DNA from: Luteimonas terrae
GTDB taxonomy: Bacteria; Pseudomonadota; Gammaproteobacteria; Xanthomonadales; Xanthomonadaceae
Direction: 5' to 3'
Assembly (NCBI RefSeq): GCF_004358165.1
Contig: NZ_SMTG01000004.1
Location: forward strand, 1 to 64,000
DNA length: 64,000 bases
Shown here: in pieces, positions 28,301-36,587 of the stretch
How the letters are laid out: every line of letters starts with the position of its first letter
Position numbering within the stretch: the stretch's first letter is position 1
Notes under the pieces: generated by a model
What the model saw: only the letters and a program-made list of their open reading frames with translations
What the model was told of the DNA's origin: nothing
Database searches by the model: none
Translations under genes and position numbers: made by a program

Positions 28301-29316
28301 TGAGCAACGAGCTGCTCTCCCAGGACGAGATCGACGCGCTGCTGCACGGCGTCGACAGCGGCGCGGTGGACACCGATCCGCCGGCCGCGCCCGGTGAAGT
28401 GCGGCCCTACGATTTCGCGAAGCAGGGCCGCGTCGTGCGCGGCCGCCTTCCGGGCCTGGACGCGATCAACGAACGCTTCGCGCTGGCCTTCAAGGTCGGC
28501 CTGTTCAACCTGCTGCGGCGCTCGTGCGAACTGACGATCCGCGGCGTGGACGTGGTGCGTTTCGACGAGTACATGCACTCGATGCCGCAGCCGGCCAATC
28601 TCAACGTCATCCAGGCCCGGCCGCTGCGCGGCAACGCGCTGGTGGTGTTCGAACCGCGGCTGGTGTTCACCGTGGTCGACAACTTCTTCGGCGGTGGCGG
28701 GCGGTTCCCGGCCAAGGTCGCCGAGCGCGAGTTCACCCCGACCGAGCAGCGCATCGTGCAGCTGATGCTGCGCCAGGTGTTCACCGACATGGCCACCGCG
28801 TGGCTGCCGGTGCAGGCGCTGGAGTTCGCGCACACCCAGACCGAGAGCAACCCGCTGCAGGTCGAACTGATCGACCCGCGCGACCACATCGTCATCAGCC
28901 GCTTCAGCATCGCGCTCGACGGCGGCGGTGGCGATCTGCACATCGCCCTGCCCTACAAGATGCTCGAGCCGTTGCGCGACCACCTCGAGGCCACCGGCCC
29001 GCGCCGCCAGCGCAGCGACTCCGACGAGACCTGGGCGCGCCATCTGCGTGCCGGCGTCGAGGCCGCGGCGCTGGAGTGCAGCGTCTCGCTGGCGCATCGC
29101 CAGATCAGCCTGCGCGAACTGGCGCGCCTGAAAGTCGGCGACGTGATCCCGATCGAGCTGGCACGCCCCGTGCACATGAGCGTCGAGTCGACGCCGATGT
29201 TCGAAGGCGAGTTCGGCACCCACAACGGCTTCAACGCATTGAAGGTCACCCAGGTGAATTTCCCCCAGGTGGCCCCGTCCAACGATTCCCACGAGTTCCA
29301 GGCCGCGACCCCATGA
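28300..29316 (+). CDS. fliM: Flagellar motor switch protein FliM
   Basis: C-ring protein that receives the CheY-P signal, 338 residues. The CheY-docking motif LSQDEIDALL lies at residues 6-15. The CheC-like middle domain and a C-terminal SpoA domain follow (LGARLKV-type elements such as LARLKVGDVIPIELARPVHM). Because the docking motif is intact, this motor should still respond to a CheY even though no che gene is in the window. It overlaps fliL by one base and fliN by four. Confidence 0.96.
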   Translation: MSNELLSQDEIDALLHGVDSGAVDTDPPAAPGEVRPYDFAKQGRVVRGRLPGLDAINERFALAFKVGLFNLLRRSCELTIRGVDVVRFDEYMHSMPQPANLNVIQARPLRGNALVVFEPRLVFTVVDNFFGGGGRFPAKVAEREFTPTEQRIVQLMLRQVFTDMATAWLPVQALEFAHTQTESNPLQVELIDPRDHIVISRFSIALDGGGGDLHIALPYKMLEPLRDHLEATGPRRQRSDSDETWARHLRAGVEAAALECSVSLAHRQISLRELARLKVGDVIPIELARPVHMSVESTPMFEGEFGTHNGFNALKVTQVNFPQVAPSNDSHEFQAATP

Positions 29317-29642
29317 GCACCGATCCCACCACCGCCGCATTCGATCCGCTGACCGCCGACGCCGGCTCACCGCCGGCGGGCGACCTGAATCTCGACGTCA
29401 TCCTCGACGTGCCGGTGCAGCTGTCGCTGGAAGTCGGCCGCACCCGCATGCCGATCCGCAATCTGCTGGCGCTGACCCCGGGCGCGGTGGTCGAGCTGGA
29501 GCGCGCCGCCGGCGAACCGCTGGACGTGTACGTCAACGGCACGCTGATCGCGCACGGCGAAGTCGTGGTCGTCAACGATCGTTTCGGCGTGCGCCTGACC
29601 GACGTGGTCAGCCCCGCCGAGCGCATCAAGCGCCTGAAGTGA
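29313..29642 (+). CDS. fliN: Flagellar motor switch protein FliN
   Basis: C-ring subunit of the SpoA family, 109 residues. The signature LDVILDVPVQLSLEVGRTRM is followed by GEPLDVYVNGTLIAHGEVV and RFGVRLTDVVSPAERIKRLK, close to consensus FliN. ATG at 29313 overlaps the fliM stop. It assembles with FliM as part of the switch and a docking site for FliH. Confidence 0.96.
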   Translation: MSTDPTTAAFDPLTADAGSPPAGDLNLDVILDVPVQLSLEVGRTRMPIRNLLALTPGAVVELERAAGEPLDVYVNGTLIAHGEVVVVNDRFGVRLTDVVSPAERIKRLK

Positions 29643-29647
29643 CCGCG

Positions 29648-30268
29648 ATGACGAGCGCCCTGTCCGCCCACGCCACGCTCGCCGCGGCGCAGGCCCCGGT
29701 GTCGGTGGGCGCCGCCGACACCTCGGCACCGGCCGACACGCCGGTCGCGGCGCCCGTCATCGCCACCGCCTTCGGCGCCGACGCCTTCGTCGTCGACATG
29801 CCGACAGCGTCTGTGACCGCGATCGGTCATGAAGCCGTCGCGGCGCAGACCACGGCCGCGGCCCAGCCGATCGGCCGTCCTGCCACCGACAGGACCGCGC
29901 AGGTCGTGCAGCCGGGCGCTGCATTGCCTGCCGCCGCGCCGTCGAGCGCCGGCAGCATCGGTGGCGCGGTCCTTGCACTGGTCCTGGTCGTGGGCCTGAT
30001 CGTGGCGCTGGGCTGGTTCGCCCGGCGCATGCCGGGCATCGGCGGCGCCAGCAATCCGGCGCTCAAGGTGCTCGGTTCGCTGTCGCTGGGCCCGCGCGAG
30101 CGCGTGGTGGTGGTCGCCGTCGGCGACACGCAGCTGCTCGTGGGCACCGGCGCGACCGGCACCCGCGTGCTGCACACGCTCGAAACGCCCCTGCCCGTGC
30201 CCGAGGCGAAGCCGACACCGGTGTTCGCCCAGGTCCTCGCCCAACAGTTCGGAAAGAAGAAGTCGTGA
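29648..30268 (+). CDS. fliO: Flagellar export protein FliO (extended N-terminus)
   Basis: Membrane chaperone needed for stable FliP assembly. The conserved part is a single membrane helix (GGAVLALVLVVGLIVALGWFA, about residues 103-123) followed by a cytoplasmic domain with LKVLGSLSLGPRERVVVVAVG. The first 100 or so residues are Ala/Thr/Pro-rich and presumably periplasmic, making the protein (206 residues) clearly longer than typical FliO (about 100-150). The true start could lie at one of several in-frame internal codons. A GTG at 29639 overlapping fliN is an alternative. Confidence 0.85.
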   Translation: MTSALSAHATLAAAQAPVSVGAADTSAPADTPVAAPVIATAFGADAFVVDMPTASVTAIGHEAVAAQTTAAAQPIGRPATDRTAQVVQPGAALPAAAPSSAGSIGGAVLALVLVVGLIVALGWFARRMPGIGGASNPALKVLGSLSLGPRERVVVVAVGDTQLLVGTGATGTRVLHTLETPLPVPEAKPTPVFAQVLAQQFGKKKS

Positions 30269-31101
30269 CCAGCCTTCGCGCCCGTATCGCCACGCTGCTG
30301 CTCGCCGTGCTGCTGCCGTTGTCCGGCGGCGCACTGGCGCAGACCGCGCCGTCGCCCGCGCCGGCGCCGATCGCCGTGCCCGCGATTCCCGACAGCGGCG
30401 CACCCGGCTTCGCCGATCTCGCCAGCCAGCCCATGCCGGCCGTAACGGTCGGCCAGGTCGGCGGTGAACCTGTGAGCATGCCGTTGCAGGTGCTGGCGCT
30501 GATGACCGGCATCACCCTGCTGCCGGCCGCACTGCTGGGCATGACCGCCTTCACCCGCATCATCATCGTGCTGGGCCTGCTGCGGCAGGCGCTGGGCACC
30601 GGCCAGACCCCGAGCAACCAGGTGCTGCTGGCGCTGGCGCTGTTCCTGACCTTCATGGTGATGACGCCGGTGTTCGACGCCGCATGGGCGTCCGGCATCG
30701 GGCCCTATCTCGACGGCAACATGGATTTCCGCACCGCGTTCGCCGCGGCCAGCGAGCCCTTCCGCGACTTCATGCTAGCCCAGGTGCGCGAGACCGACCT
30801 GATGACCTTCGCCGGACTTTCCAACAGCGGCCCGTACGCGAGTCCGCAGGACGTGCCCTTCGGCGTGCTGGCCGCGTCGTTCCTGACCAGCGAGCTCAAG
30901 ACCGCGTTCGAGATCGCGTTCCTGATCTTCATTCCCTTCGTGATCATCGATCTGGTCGTCGCCAGCGTGCTGATGTCGATGGGCATGATGATGATGTCGC
31001 CGATGCTGATCTCCGCGCCGTTCAAGATCCTGCTGTTCGTGCTGGTCGACGGCTGGGTGCTGGTGGTCGGTTCGCTCGCCGCCAGCTTCAACGCGGTCTG
31101 A
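30265..31101 (+). CDS. fliP: Flagellar export gate protein FliP
   Basis: Core export gate membrane protein, 278 residues. A cleavable signal peptide (about 1-25, ending ALA) precedes the mature part. Family blocks follow: MTAFTRIIIVLGLLRQALGT, ALALFLTFMVMTPVFD and TSELKTAFEIAFLIFIPFVI. It uses a GTG start at 30265 overlapping the fliO stop. It forms the gate with FliQ, FliR, FlhB and FlhA. Confidence 0.96.
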   Translation: MTSLRARIATLLLAVLLPLSGGALAQTAPSPAPAPIAVPAIPDSGAPGFADLASQPMPAVTVGQVGGEPVSMPLQVLALMTGITLLPAALLGMTAFTRIIIVLGLLRQALGTGQTPSNQVLLALALFLTFMVMTPVFDAAWASGIGPYLDGNMDFRTAFAAASEPFRDFMLAQVRETDLMTFAGLSNSGPYASPQDVPFGVLAASFLTSELKTAFEIAFLIFIPFVIIDLVVASVLMSMGMMMMSPMLISAPFKILLFVLVDGWVLVVGSLAASFNAV

Positions 31102-31105
31102 TGTC

Positions 31106-31375
31106 ATGACGCCCGAAACCGCACTCACCGAAATCTCCCGCGGCATGGAAATGGCGCTGGTCCTCGGCGGCCCGCCGCTGATCGCGGTGCTCGCGATCGG
31201 CGTGATCGTCGGCATCCTGCAGGCCGCCACCCAGATCAACGAGCCGACCATCGCGTTCGTGGTCAAGGCGATCACCCTGGTCGCGACCTTCGCGCTGGTC
31301 GGGCATTTCCTGCTCGGACGGATGGTGGCGTTCACCACCGAGCTGTTCCATCGGATTCCGCATCTGATCGGGTAA
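31106..31375 (+). CDS. fliQ: Flagellar export gate protein FliQ
   Basis: Small two-helix gate subunit, 89 residues, family length. It begins MTPETALTEISRGMEMAL and has the conserved LAIGVIVGILQAATQINEPT segment. It starts five bases after fliP. Normally fliR follows at once, but here fliR is more than 1 kb away. Confidence 0.95.
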   Translation: MTPETALTEISRGMEMALVLGGPPLIAVLAIGVIVGILQAATQINEPTIAFVVKAITLVATFALVGHFLLGRMVAFTTELFHRIPHLIG

Positions 31376-31390
31376 AGGCAGTGCCCGTCC

Positions 31391-32258
31391 GTAGGATGGG
31401 TAGAGCGCAGCGACACCCATCGTTGCGGTGCGCCCGCATGGGATGGAACAAGTCCGCGACTCGACGCTCGCCGAGCGCGCGTCGTTTCCTAAGCCGACTT
31501 GGCGAGATGCCCTGCCATGGGGACGAGACTCACAGTCCGCGCTATGGGTTCCATCCATGGAAGCCTTTTCGCTTCCAGACTGGCTCCATCCCCAGCTTCG
31601 CCGCGTAGATCCATATGCACATCACCATGAGTGCGGAAAATGCGAAGAGCAGAAAGAACGCTACCCCAACGGTCACGTCATTCGCGGTGGTCAGAGCGAT
31701 CAAACCGCGGGATCTCAGGCTGATCGGTTCGCTGGCGTCTCTGTATCCGAAGGCCAGCAGGAGGGGCGGAAGGACTGCCATTACGAAGCCGCTTGCCCCT
31801 AAAGCAACTAGCTTTCCTGTCGACTCCGTGCGCGTGAGGTATGAACGCCGGCGATACGCGTGCAGAACGAAGCCGCCGGATACAAGCGGAAACAGGACCA
31901 ACATGCAGAAGTAAAGGCTCGGCAGGTAATCGAGCGCAGGATTCCTCGCCTGAAACCCTGCAAAAGCACTGTCGGGAAGAAGCAATCCAGAGGCGACAAA
32001 CGAGGTGACGTCGACGTGCACGACCGCTAACCCAATTGCAATGGCGAGGTAGATGCCACCCGACCAGAGCATAAGATCCGGCCCGTCATGCAATGGCCGC
32101 CGAAGCTCATTTCGTTTTTTGCGCATTGTTGCTCGCCCCCCGTTATCGCCCTATCGAAAATCGTATCGCGTTCCAGTAATACGCTCTGGGGCTCCCCTGT
32201 AAGTATTTGATTCCCAAAAGGGCGATGATGGGTTTCGCTGCGCTCTAGCCATCCTACG
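31391..32258. repeat. Inverted 31-bp repeats flanking the fliQ-fliR insertion
   Basis: A + copy at 31391-31421 (GTAGGATGGGTAGAGCGCAG then CGACACCCATC) and a - copy at about 32226-32258 (GATGGGTTTCGCTGCGCTCT then AGCCATCCTAC) are inverted relative to each other. Across 31 positions they differ at two. They enclose the 194-residue minus-strand gene (31542-32126). Bases 31422-31541 and 32127-32225 show no gene. The same repeat pair, without a gene between, occurs at 12114-12272 and 63391-63480. Confidence 0.8.
31542..32126 (-). CDS. Four-helix membrane protein of unknown function inserted between fliQ and fliR
   Basis: A 194-residue protein with a basic N-terminus (MRKKRNELRR) and about four predicted membrane helices: LMLWSGGIYLAIAIGLAVV, YLPSLYFCMLVLFPLVSGGF, LVALGASGFVMAVLPPLLLAF and VGVAFFLLFAFSALMVMCIWIY. 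I recognise no family. It is transcribed against the flagellar genes and uses more A/T-ending codons than they do. It is bracketed by inverted 31-bp repeats. These signs suggest acquisition rather than a flagellar role. Confidence 0.75.
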   Translation of the reverse strand: MRKKRNELRRPLHDGPDLMLWSGGIYLAIAIGLAVVHVDVTSFVASGLLLPDSAFAGFQARNPALDYLPSLYFCMLVLFPLVSGGFVLHAYRRRSYLTRTESTGKLVALGASGFVMAVLPPLLLAFGYRDASEPISLRSRGLIALTTANDVTVGVAFFLLFAFSALMVMCIWIYAAKLGMEPVWKRKGFHGWNP

Positions 32259-32263
32259 AATCG

Positions 32264-32364
32264 TCGCCCAGCGAACGCTGGGCCCATTTTGATCTTCGAC
32301 CCGTTCGCGAAAATGGATCCCAGCTTGACCAGACATGCGTCTGTTGAAAGCCACTGGAACGACG
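32264..32364. repeat. Composite dispersed repeat between the inserted gene and fliR
   Basis: Part 1 (32264-32326) begins with GTCGCCCAGCG/AACGCTGGGC (7-bp stem CCCAGCG/CGCTGGG) then CCCATTTT and a mirrored AAAATGG; it resembles the reverse complement of 46021-46080. Part 2 (32327-32364) is GACCAGACATGCGTCTG followed by TTGAAAGCCACTGGAACGAC. It resembles 55037-55073, and its CAGAC/GTCTG stem is preserved though the loop differs. These look like remnants of one or two Xanthomonad-type dispersed elements. Confidence 0.65.
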
Positions 32365-32385
32365 GCAAAACCCGCTCTCCGCCCC

Positions 32386-32401
32386 CGGCACAGAACCTGC
32401 A
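32386..32401 (+). promoter_or_regulatory. Sigma-54 promoter of fliR
   Basis: CGGCACA-N4-CTGCA with GG at 32387-32388 and GC at 32399-32400, ten bases apart. +1 would be near 32412, 40 bases before the fliR ATG. It would let fliR-flhBA be transcribed although fliR is separated from fliQ by the inserted minus-strand gene. One -12 position departs from consensus (CTGC for TTGC). Confidence 0.65.
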
Positions 32402-32451
32402 TCCCACCCGCGCAGCCTTCAGGCCGCGACTCCGGACCGCAGCTTCCCTCG

Positions 32452-33240
32452 ATGGACACCGTCACCCTCACCACCTCGACCGGCGTCGATCTGTTCGCGA
32501 TGCTGGCCGCCGTGCTCTGGTATGCGATCCGCATCGGTGCGGCGCTGCAGGTGCTGCCGGCGATCGGGGGCCGGACGATGCCGGTGCGGGCGCGCCTGAT
32601 CCTGGTGATCGCGCTGTCGGCGACGATGAGCACGGTGCTGCCGGCGCCGCCGCCGATGGGCGTGGATTCGGCCACGGTGCTGGGCGTGCTGCGCGAGTTC
32701 ACCGTTGGCATCGCCATCGGTCTGGTGCTGCGCATGGCCTTCGAGGCCGGGCAGCTGGCCGGTGAACTGGTCTCGCAGGGCATGGGCCTGTCGTTCGCGA
32801 CCATGGCCGATCCGCTCAGCGGCGCGTCTTCGCCCGTGCTGTCGCAGTGGTTCTTCCTCGTCTTCTCGCTGCTGTTCTTCACCCTCGACGGGCATCTTGC
32901 GCTGATCGGGCTGCTGCACGACAGCTACGCCAGCCTGCCGATCGGCCAGGCGCTGCCGGACTTGCAGGCGCTGCTGTCGGCAGTGCCGGCATTCTTCGCG
33001 ACCGCGCTGCGCGCCGGTGTGCTGCTGGCGCTGCCGGTGGTGATGGCGCTGCTGTCGGTCAACATCGCCTTCGGCGTGCTGTCGCGCGCCGCGGCGCAGC
33101 TCAACCCGATGGCGATCGGTCTGCCGGTCTCGCTGCTGACGGGTCTGATCCTGCTGATGCTGCTGATGCGCCAACTGCTGGCGCCGGTGCAGGCGCTGTT
33201 CGATTCGGCGTTCCTCGCCGCCCGCGGCCTGATCGGCTGA
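32452..33240 (+). CDS. fliR: Flagellar export gate protein FliR
   Basis: Polytopic gate subunit, 262 residues with about six helices. It carries IRIGAALQVLPAIGGRTMPV near the N-terminus and EAGQLAGELVSQGMGLSFAT and LPVSLLTGLILLMLLMRQLL further on, as in the FliR family. The ATG at 32452 begins MDTVTLTTSTGVDL; an in-frame extension upstream crosses the promoter and is rejected. It is followed ten bases later by flhB. Confidence 0.95.
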   Translation: MDTVTLTTSTGVDLFAMLAAVLWYAIRIGAALQVLPAIGGRTMPVRARLILVIALSATMSTVLPAPPPMGVDSATVLGVLREFTVGIAIGLVLRMAFEAGQLAGELVSQGMGLSFATMADPLSGASSPVLSQWFFLVFSLLFFTLDGHLALIGLLHDSYASLPIGQALPDLQALLSAVPAFFATALRAGVLLALPVVMALLSVNIAFGVLSRAAAQLNPMAIGLPVSLLTGLILLMLLMRQLLAPVQALFDSAFLAARGLIG

Positions 33241-33250
33241 GGCCCGGGCG

Positions 33251-34438
33251 ATGAGCGAGACCGATCAGGAAGACAAGACCGAACTTCCCACCGAAAAACG
33301 GCTCCGGGAAGCGCGGGAAAAGGGCAATGTGCCGCGCTCGCGCGAGCTGGCCAACGTGGCCGTGCTCGGCTGCGCGGTGCTGGCGCTCAAGGCCACGGCC
33401 GGCAGCATCGGCGCGACCAGCATGGACTGGATGCGCGGCGCGCTGACCATCGACCCGGCCATCCTCGGTACACAGGGGCGGCTGCTGCCCCACGCCGCCG
33501 GCCTGTTCGGAAAGCTGATGCTGACGATGGCGCCGCTGCTGCTGGCCGCCCTGGCCGCGTGCGCGATCGCCCCGGCGGCGATGGGCAGCCTGCGCTTCGC
33601 CGGCCAGTCGCTCAAACCCGATTTCAACCGCCTCAACCCGAAGAACGGCCTCGGCCGCATCTACGGCAAGGAAGGCATGGCCGAGCTGGTCCGCTCGCTG
33701 CTGCGCGTACTCCTGATCGGCGGGGTCGGCATCTGGATGGTCTACCACGCGTTCTCGTCGCTGCTGTCGATGCCGCTGGCCTCGCTGGAGCAGTCGGTCG
33801 CCGGCGGCGTGCACATGGCGATGAACGCCCTGCTGGCGATGGTCGGCGCGCTGGGCCTGCTGGCGCTGATCGACGTGCCCTGGCAGCACATCCAGTACCG
33901 CAACAAGCTGAAGATGACCAAGCAGGAAATCCGCGACGAGTACAAGGAAAGCGAAGGCAATCCCGAACTGAAAGCGCGCGTCCGCCAGGTGCAGGCGCAG
34001 ATGTCGCGCGGCCGGATGATGGATGCCGTGCCGACCGCCGACGTGGTGCTGGTCAACCCCACCCATTACGCCGTCGCGCTGAAGTACAGCGCCGAAGACG
34101 GCATGCGCGCGCCGGTCGTCGTGGCCAAGGGCACCGACGAGCTGGCGCTGGCGATCCGCAGCATCGCCGACAGCCACCGCATCGCCATCGTCGAGGCGCC
34201 GCCGCTGGCACGGTCCTTGTACAGGCAGGCGCAGGTCGATCAGGAAATCCCGGTGAAGCTCTACGCCGCCGTCGCTCAAGTGCTGTCCTACGTGTACCAG
34301 CTGCGCGCCTGGGCGCCCGGCCGCGGGCCGATGCCGTCGCTGGCCGAGCTTGATGCCGGCCCCGAGGGCGCGATCGACTGGGATCCCATGGATAACGGCC
34401 CGATGTCCGGCAATGACGTCAAGGGACCGACGCGATGA
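33251..34438 (+). CDS. flhB: Flagellar export switch protein FlhB
   Basis: Substrate-specificity switch of the export gate, 395 residues. It has the N-terminal family block DKTELPTEKRLREAREKGNV and four membrane helices. The autocleavage site NPTH is at residues 269-272, followed by YAVALKYS. The C-terminal 45 residues are acidic and extend past the usual end. FliK signals to this protein. It overlaps flhA by four bases (ATGA). Confidence 0.96.
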   Translation: MSETDQEDKTELPTEKRLREAREKGNVPRSRELANVAVLGCAVLALKATAGSIGATSMDWMRGALTIDPAILGTQGRLLPHAAGLFGKLMLTMAPLLLAALAACAIAPAAMGSLRFAGQSLKPDFNRLNPKNGLGRIYGKEGMAELVRSLLRVLLIGGVGIWMVYHAFSSLLSMPLASLEQSVAGGVHMAMNALLAMVGALGLLALIDVPWQHIQYRNKLKMTKQEIRDEYKESEGNPELKARVRQVQAQMSRGRMMDAVPTADVVLVNPTHYAVALKYSAEDGMRAPVVVAKGTDELALAIRSIADSHRIAIVEAPPLARSLYRQAQVDQEIPVKLYAAVAQVLSYVYQLRAWAPGRGPMPSLAELDAGPEGAIDWDPMDNGPMSGNDVKGPTR

Positions 34439-36519
34439 GCGCACAGCCGGGTCGGTTCTCCGTCGGCGGCGCCATGGGCGCGGTGAGGAGCGGCGCCGCG
34501 GCGCCGGTCGTCGTGCTCGCGCTGCTGGCGATGATCATCATCCCGCTGGCGCCGCCGGTGCTGGACGCACTGTTCACCATCAACATCGCGCTGTCGCTGG
34601 TGGTGATGCTGGCGGTGGTCTACGTGCGCAAGCCGCTGGATTTCTCGATCTTCCCCAGCGTGCTGCTGCTGGTCACGCTGCTGCGCCTGGCCCTGAACGT
34701 CGCGTCCACCCGCGTGGTGCTGCTGCACGGCCACCAAGGCCCCGGCGCGGCCGGCAACGTCATCGAATCCTTCGCCCACTTCGTCATCGGCGGCAGCTTC
34801 GCGGTCGGCATCATCGTGTTCGCGATCCTGACGATCGTGAACTTCGTCGTCGTCACCAAGGGCGCGGGCCGCATCTCGGAGGTGTCGGCGCGCTTCATCC
34901 TCGACGCCCTGCCGGGCAAGCAGATGGCGATCGACGCCGACCTCAACGCCGGCGTGCTGACCCGCGAGGAAGCCAAGCTGCGTCGCCAGGAAGTCCGCGA
35001 CGAGGCCGACTTCTACGGTTCGATGGACGGTGCCTCGAAGTTCGTCCGCGGCGACGCCATCGCCGGCATCCTGATCCTGGTCATCAATATCGTCGGCGGT
35101 CTGCTGATCGGCGTGATGTCGCACGACATGGGCTTCGCTGAGGCCGCGCGCACCTACGTGCTGCTGGCGATCGGCGACGGCCTGGTCGCGCAGTTGCCGG
35201 CACTGCTGGTCGCCACCGCGGTCGCGATGCTGGTCACGCGCTCGACCGGCGAGCAGGAGATGGGCGAGGCGGTGTCCAAGCAGGTCTTCGGCCACCAGCG
35301 TGCGCTGACCGTCTCGGCGCTGCTGATGTTCCTGATCGGCATCATTCCGGGCATGCCGAACCTGCCGTTCCTGATCCTGGCGGCGGTCCTGGGCTTCGTC
35401 GCGTGGAAACTGCGCGGCAAGCCGGAAGCCGAGGCGCAGGCCAAGCGCGAGGCCGAAGCCGTCGCCGCGAGCACCGCCGCCTCGCCGCTGGCCGAACTGA
35501 GCTGGGACGAGATCCGCCCGGTCGAACCGCTGGCGCTGGAGGTCGGCTACAAGCTGATCTCGCTGGTCGACAAGGCCCAGGGCGGCGAACTGCTGGCGCG
35601 TCTGAAGGGCGTGCGCCGCAAGCTGACCCAGGACATCGGGTTTCTCATCCCGGCCGTGCACGTGCGCGACAACCTGGAACTGGCACCCGGCGCCTACCGC
35701 CTGCTGGTCCACGGCGTGCCCGTAGCCGGCGGCGAGATCCACCCCGACCGCGAACTCGCGCTCGACCCGGGCCGCGTGTTCGGCCCGCTCGACGGCATTC
35801 CCGGCAAGGATCCGGCCTTCGGTCTGGATGCGACGTGGATCCTGCCGAGCCAGCGCGCGCATGCCGAATCGCTGGGCTACACCGTCGTCGACGCAGCGAC
35901 CGTGGTCGCCACGCATCTGTCGCACCAGGTCCGCGAGCGCAGCGCCGAACTGCTGGGCCACGACGAGGTCCAGCAACTGCTGGCCACGCTGTCGAAAACC
36001 ACGCCCAAGCTCGTCGAAGACCTGACGCCCAAGCTGCTACCGCTGTCGGTGGTGGTGAAGGTGCTGCAGTCGCTGCTGGCCGACCGCGTGCCGGTGCGGC
36101 AGATCCGCCAGATCGTCGAGACGCTGCTCGAGCACGGCGTGCACACGCAGGATCCCGCGCAGCTGACCGCCGCGGTGCGCGTGGGCCTGGGCCGCTTCAT
36201 CGTCCAGGAACTCAACGGCATGGCCGACGAATTCCCCGTCTACACCCTGGCGCCGCAGCTGGAACGGGTATTGCAGGACTCGGTCAACGGCCAGGGCGCA
36301 GCGCTCGAACCGGGACTCGCCGAGCGTCTGCACCAGAACTTGAGCGAGTGCGTCACCCGCCAGGAGAGCCGCGGAGAACCCGCCGTGCTGCTCGTTCCCG
36401 GCGGGGTCCGCGCCTCGGTGGCGCGGCTCGTGCGGCACAGCGTCCCGTCGCTGTCGGTACTGGCCTACGCCGAGGTTCCCGAAGACAAGCGTCTGCGTCT
36501 GGTCGGCGCCGTGGGATGA
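34435..36519 (+). CDS. flhA: Flagellar export gate protein FlhA
   Basis: Largest gate subunit, 694 residues, family length. An N-terminal membrane domain of about eight helices includes FSIFPSVLLLVTLLRLALNV and the FHIPEP-region block RISEVSARFILDALPGKQMAID. A cytoplasmic domain from about 330 binds chaperone-substrate complexes. ATGA overlap with flhB couples them. It is followed by a 68-base gap to flhF. Confidence 0.96.
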   Translation: MSAQPGRFSVGGAMGAVRSGAAAPVVVLALLAMIIIPLAPPVLDALFTINIALSLVVMLAVVYVRKPLDFSIFPSVLLLVTLLRLALNVASTRVVLLHGHQGPGAAGNVIESFAHFVIGGSFAVGIIVFAILTIVNFVVVTKGAGRISEVSARFILDALPGKQMAIDADLNAGVLTREEAKLRRQEVRDEADFYGSMDGASKFVRGDAIAGILILVINIVGGLLIGVMSHDMGFAEAARTYVLLAIGDGLVAQLPALLVATAVAMLVTRSTGEQEMGEAVSKQVFGHQRALTVSALLMFLIGIIPGMPNLPFLILAAVLGFVAWKLRGKPEAEAQAKREAEAVAASTAASPLAELSWDEIRPVEPLALEVGYKLISLVDKAQGGELLARLKGVRRKLTQDIGFLIPAVHVRDNLELAPGAYRLLVHGVPVAGGEIHPDRELALDPGRVFGPLDGIPGKDPAFGLDATWILPSQRAHAESLGYTVVDAATVVATHLSHQVRERSAELLGHDEVQQLLATLSKTTPKLVEDLTPKLLPLSVVVKVLQSLLADRVPVRQIRQIVETLLEHGVHTQDPAQLTAAVRVGLGRFIVQELNGMADEFPVYTLAPQLERVLQDSVNGQGAALEPGLAERLHQNLSECVTRQESRGEPAVLLVPGGVRASVARLVRHSVPSLSVLAYAEVPEDKRLRLVGAVG

Positions 36520-36587
36520 CCCGCGGCCCACGAGCCCGCCACTGACACGGTCGGCGCGCCGGAAATCCGGCAGCCGCGGAGAGGACC

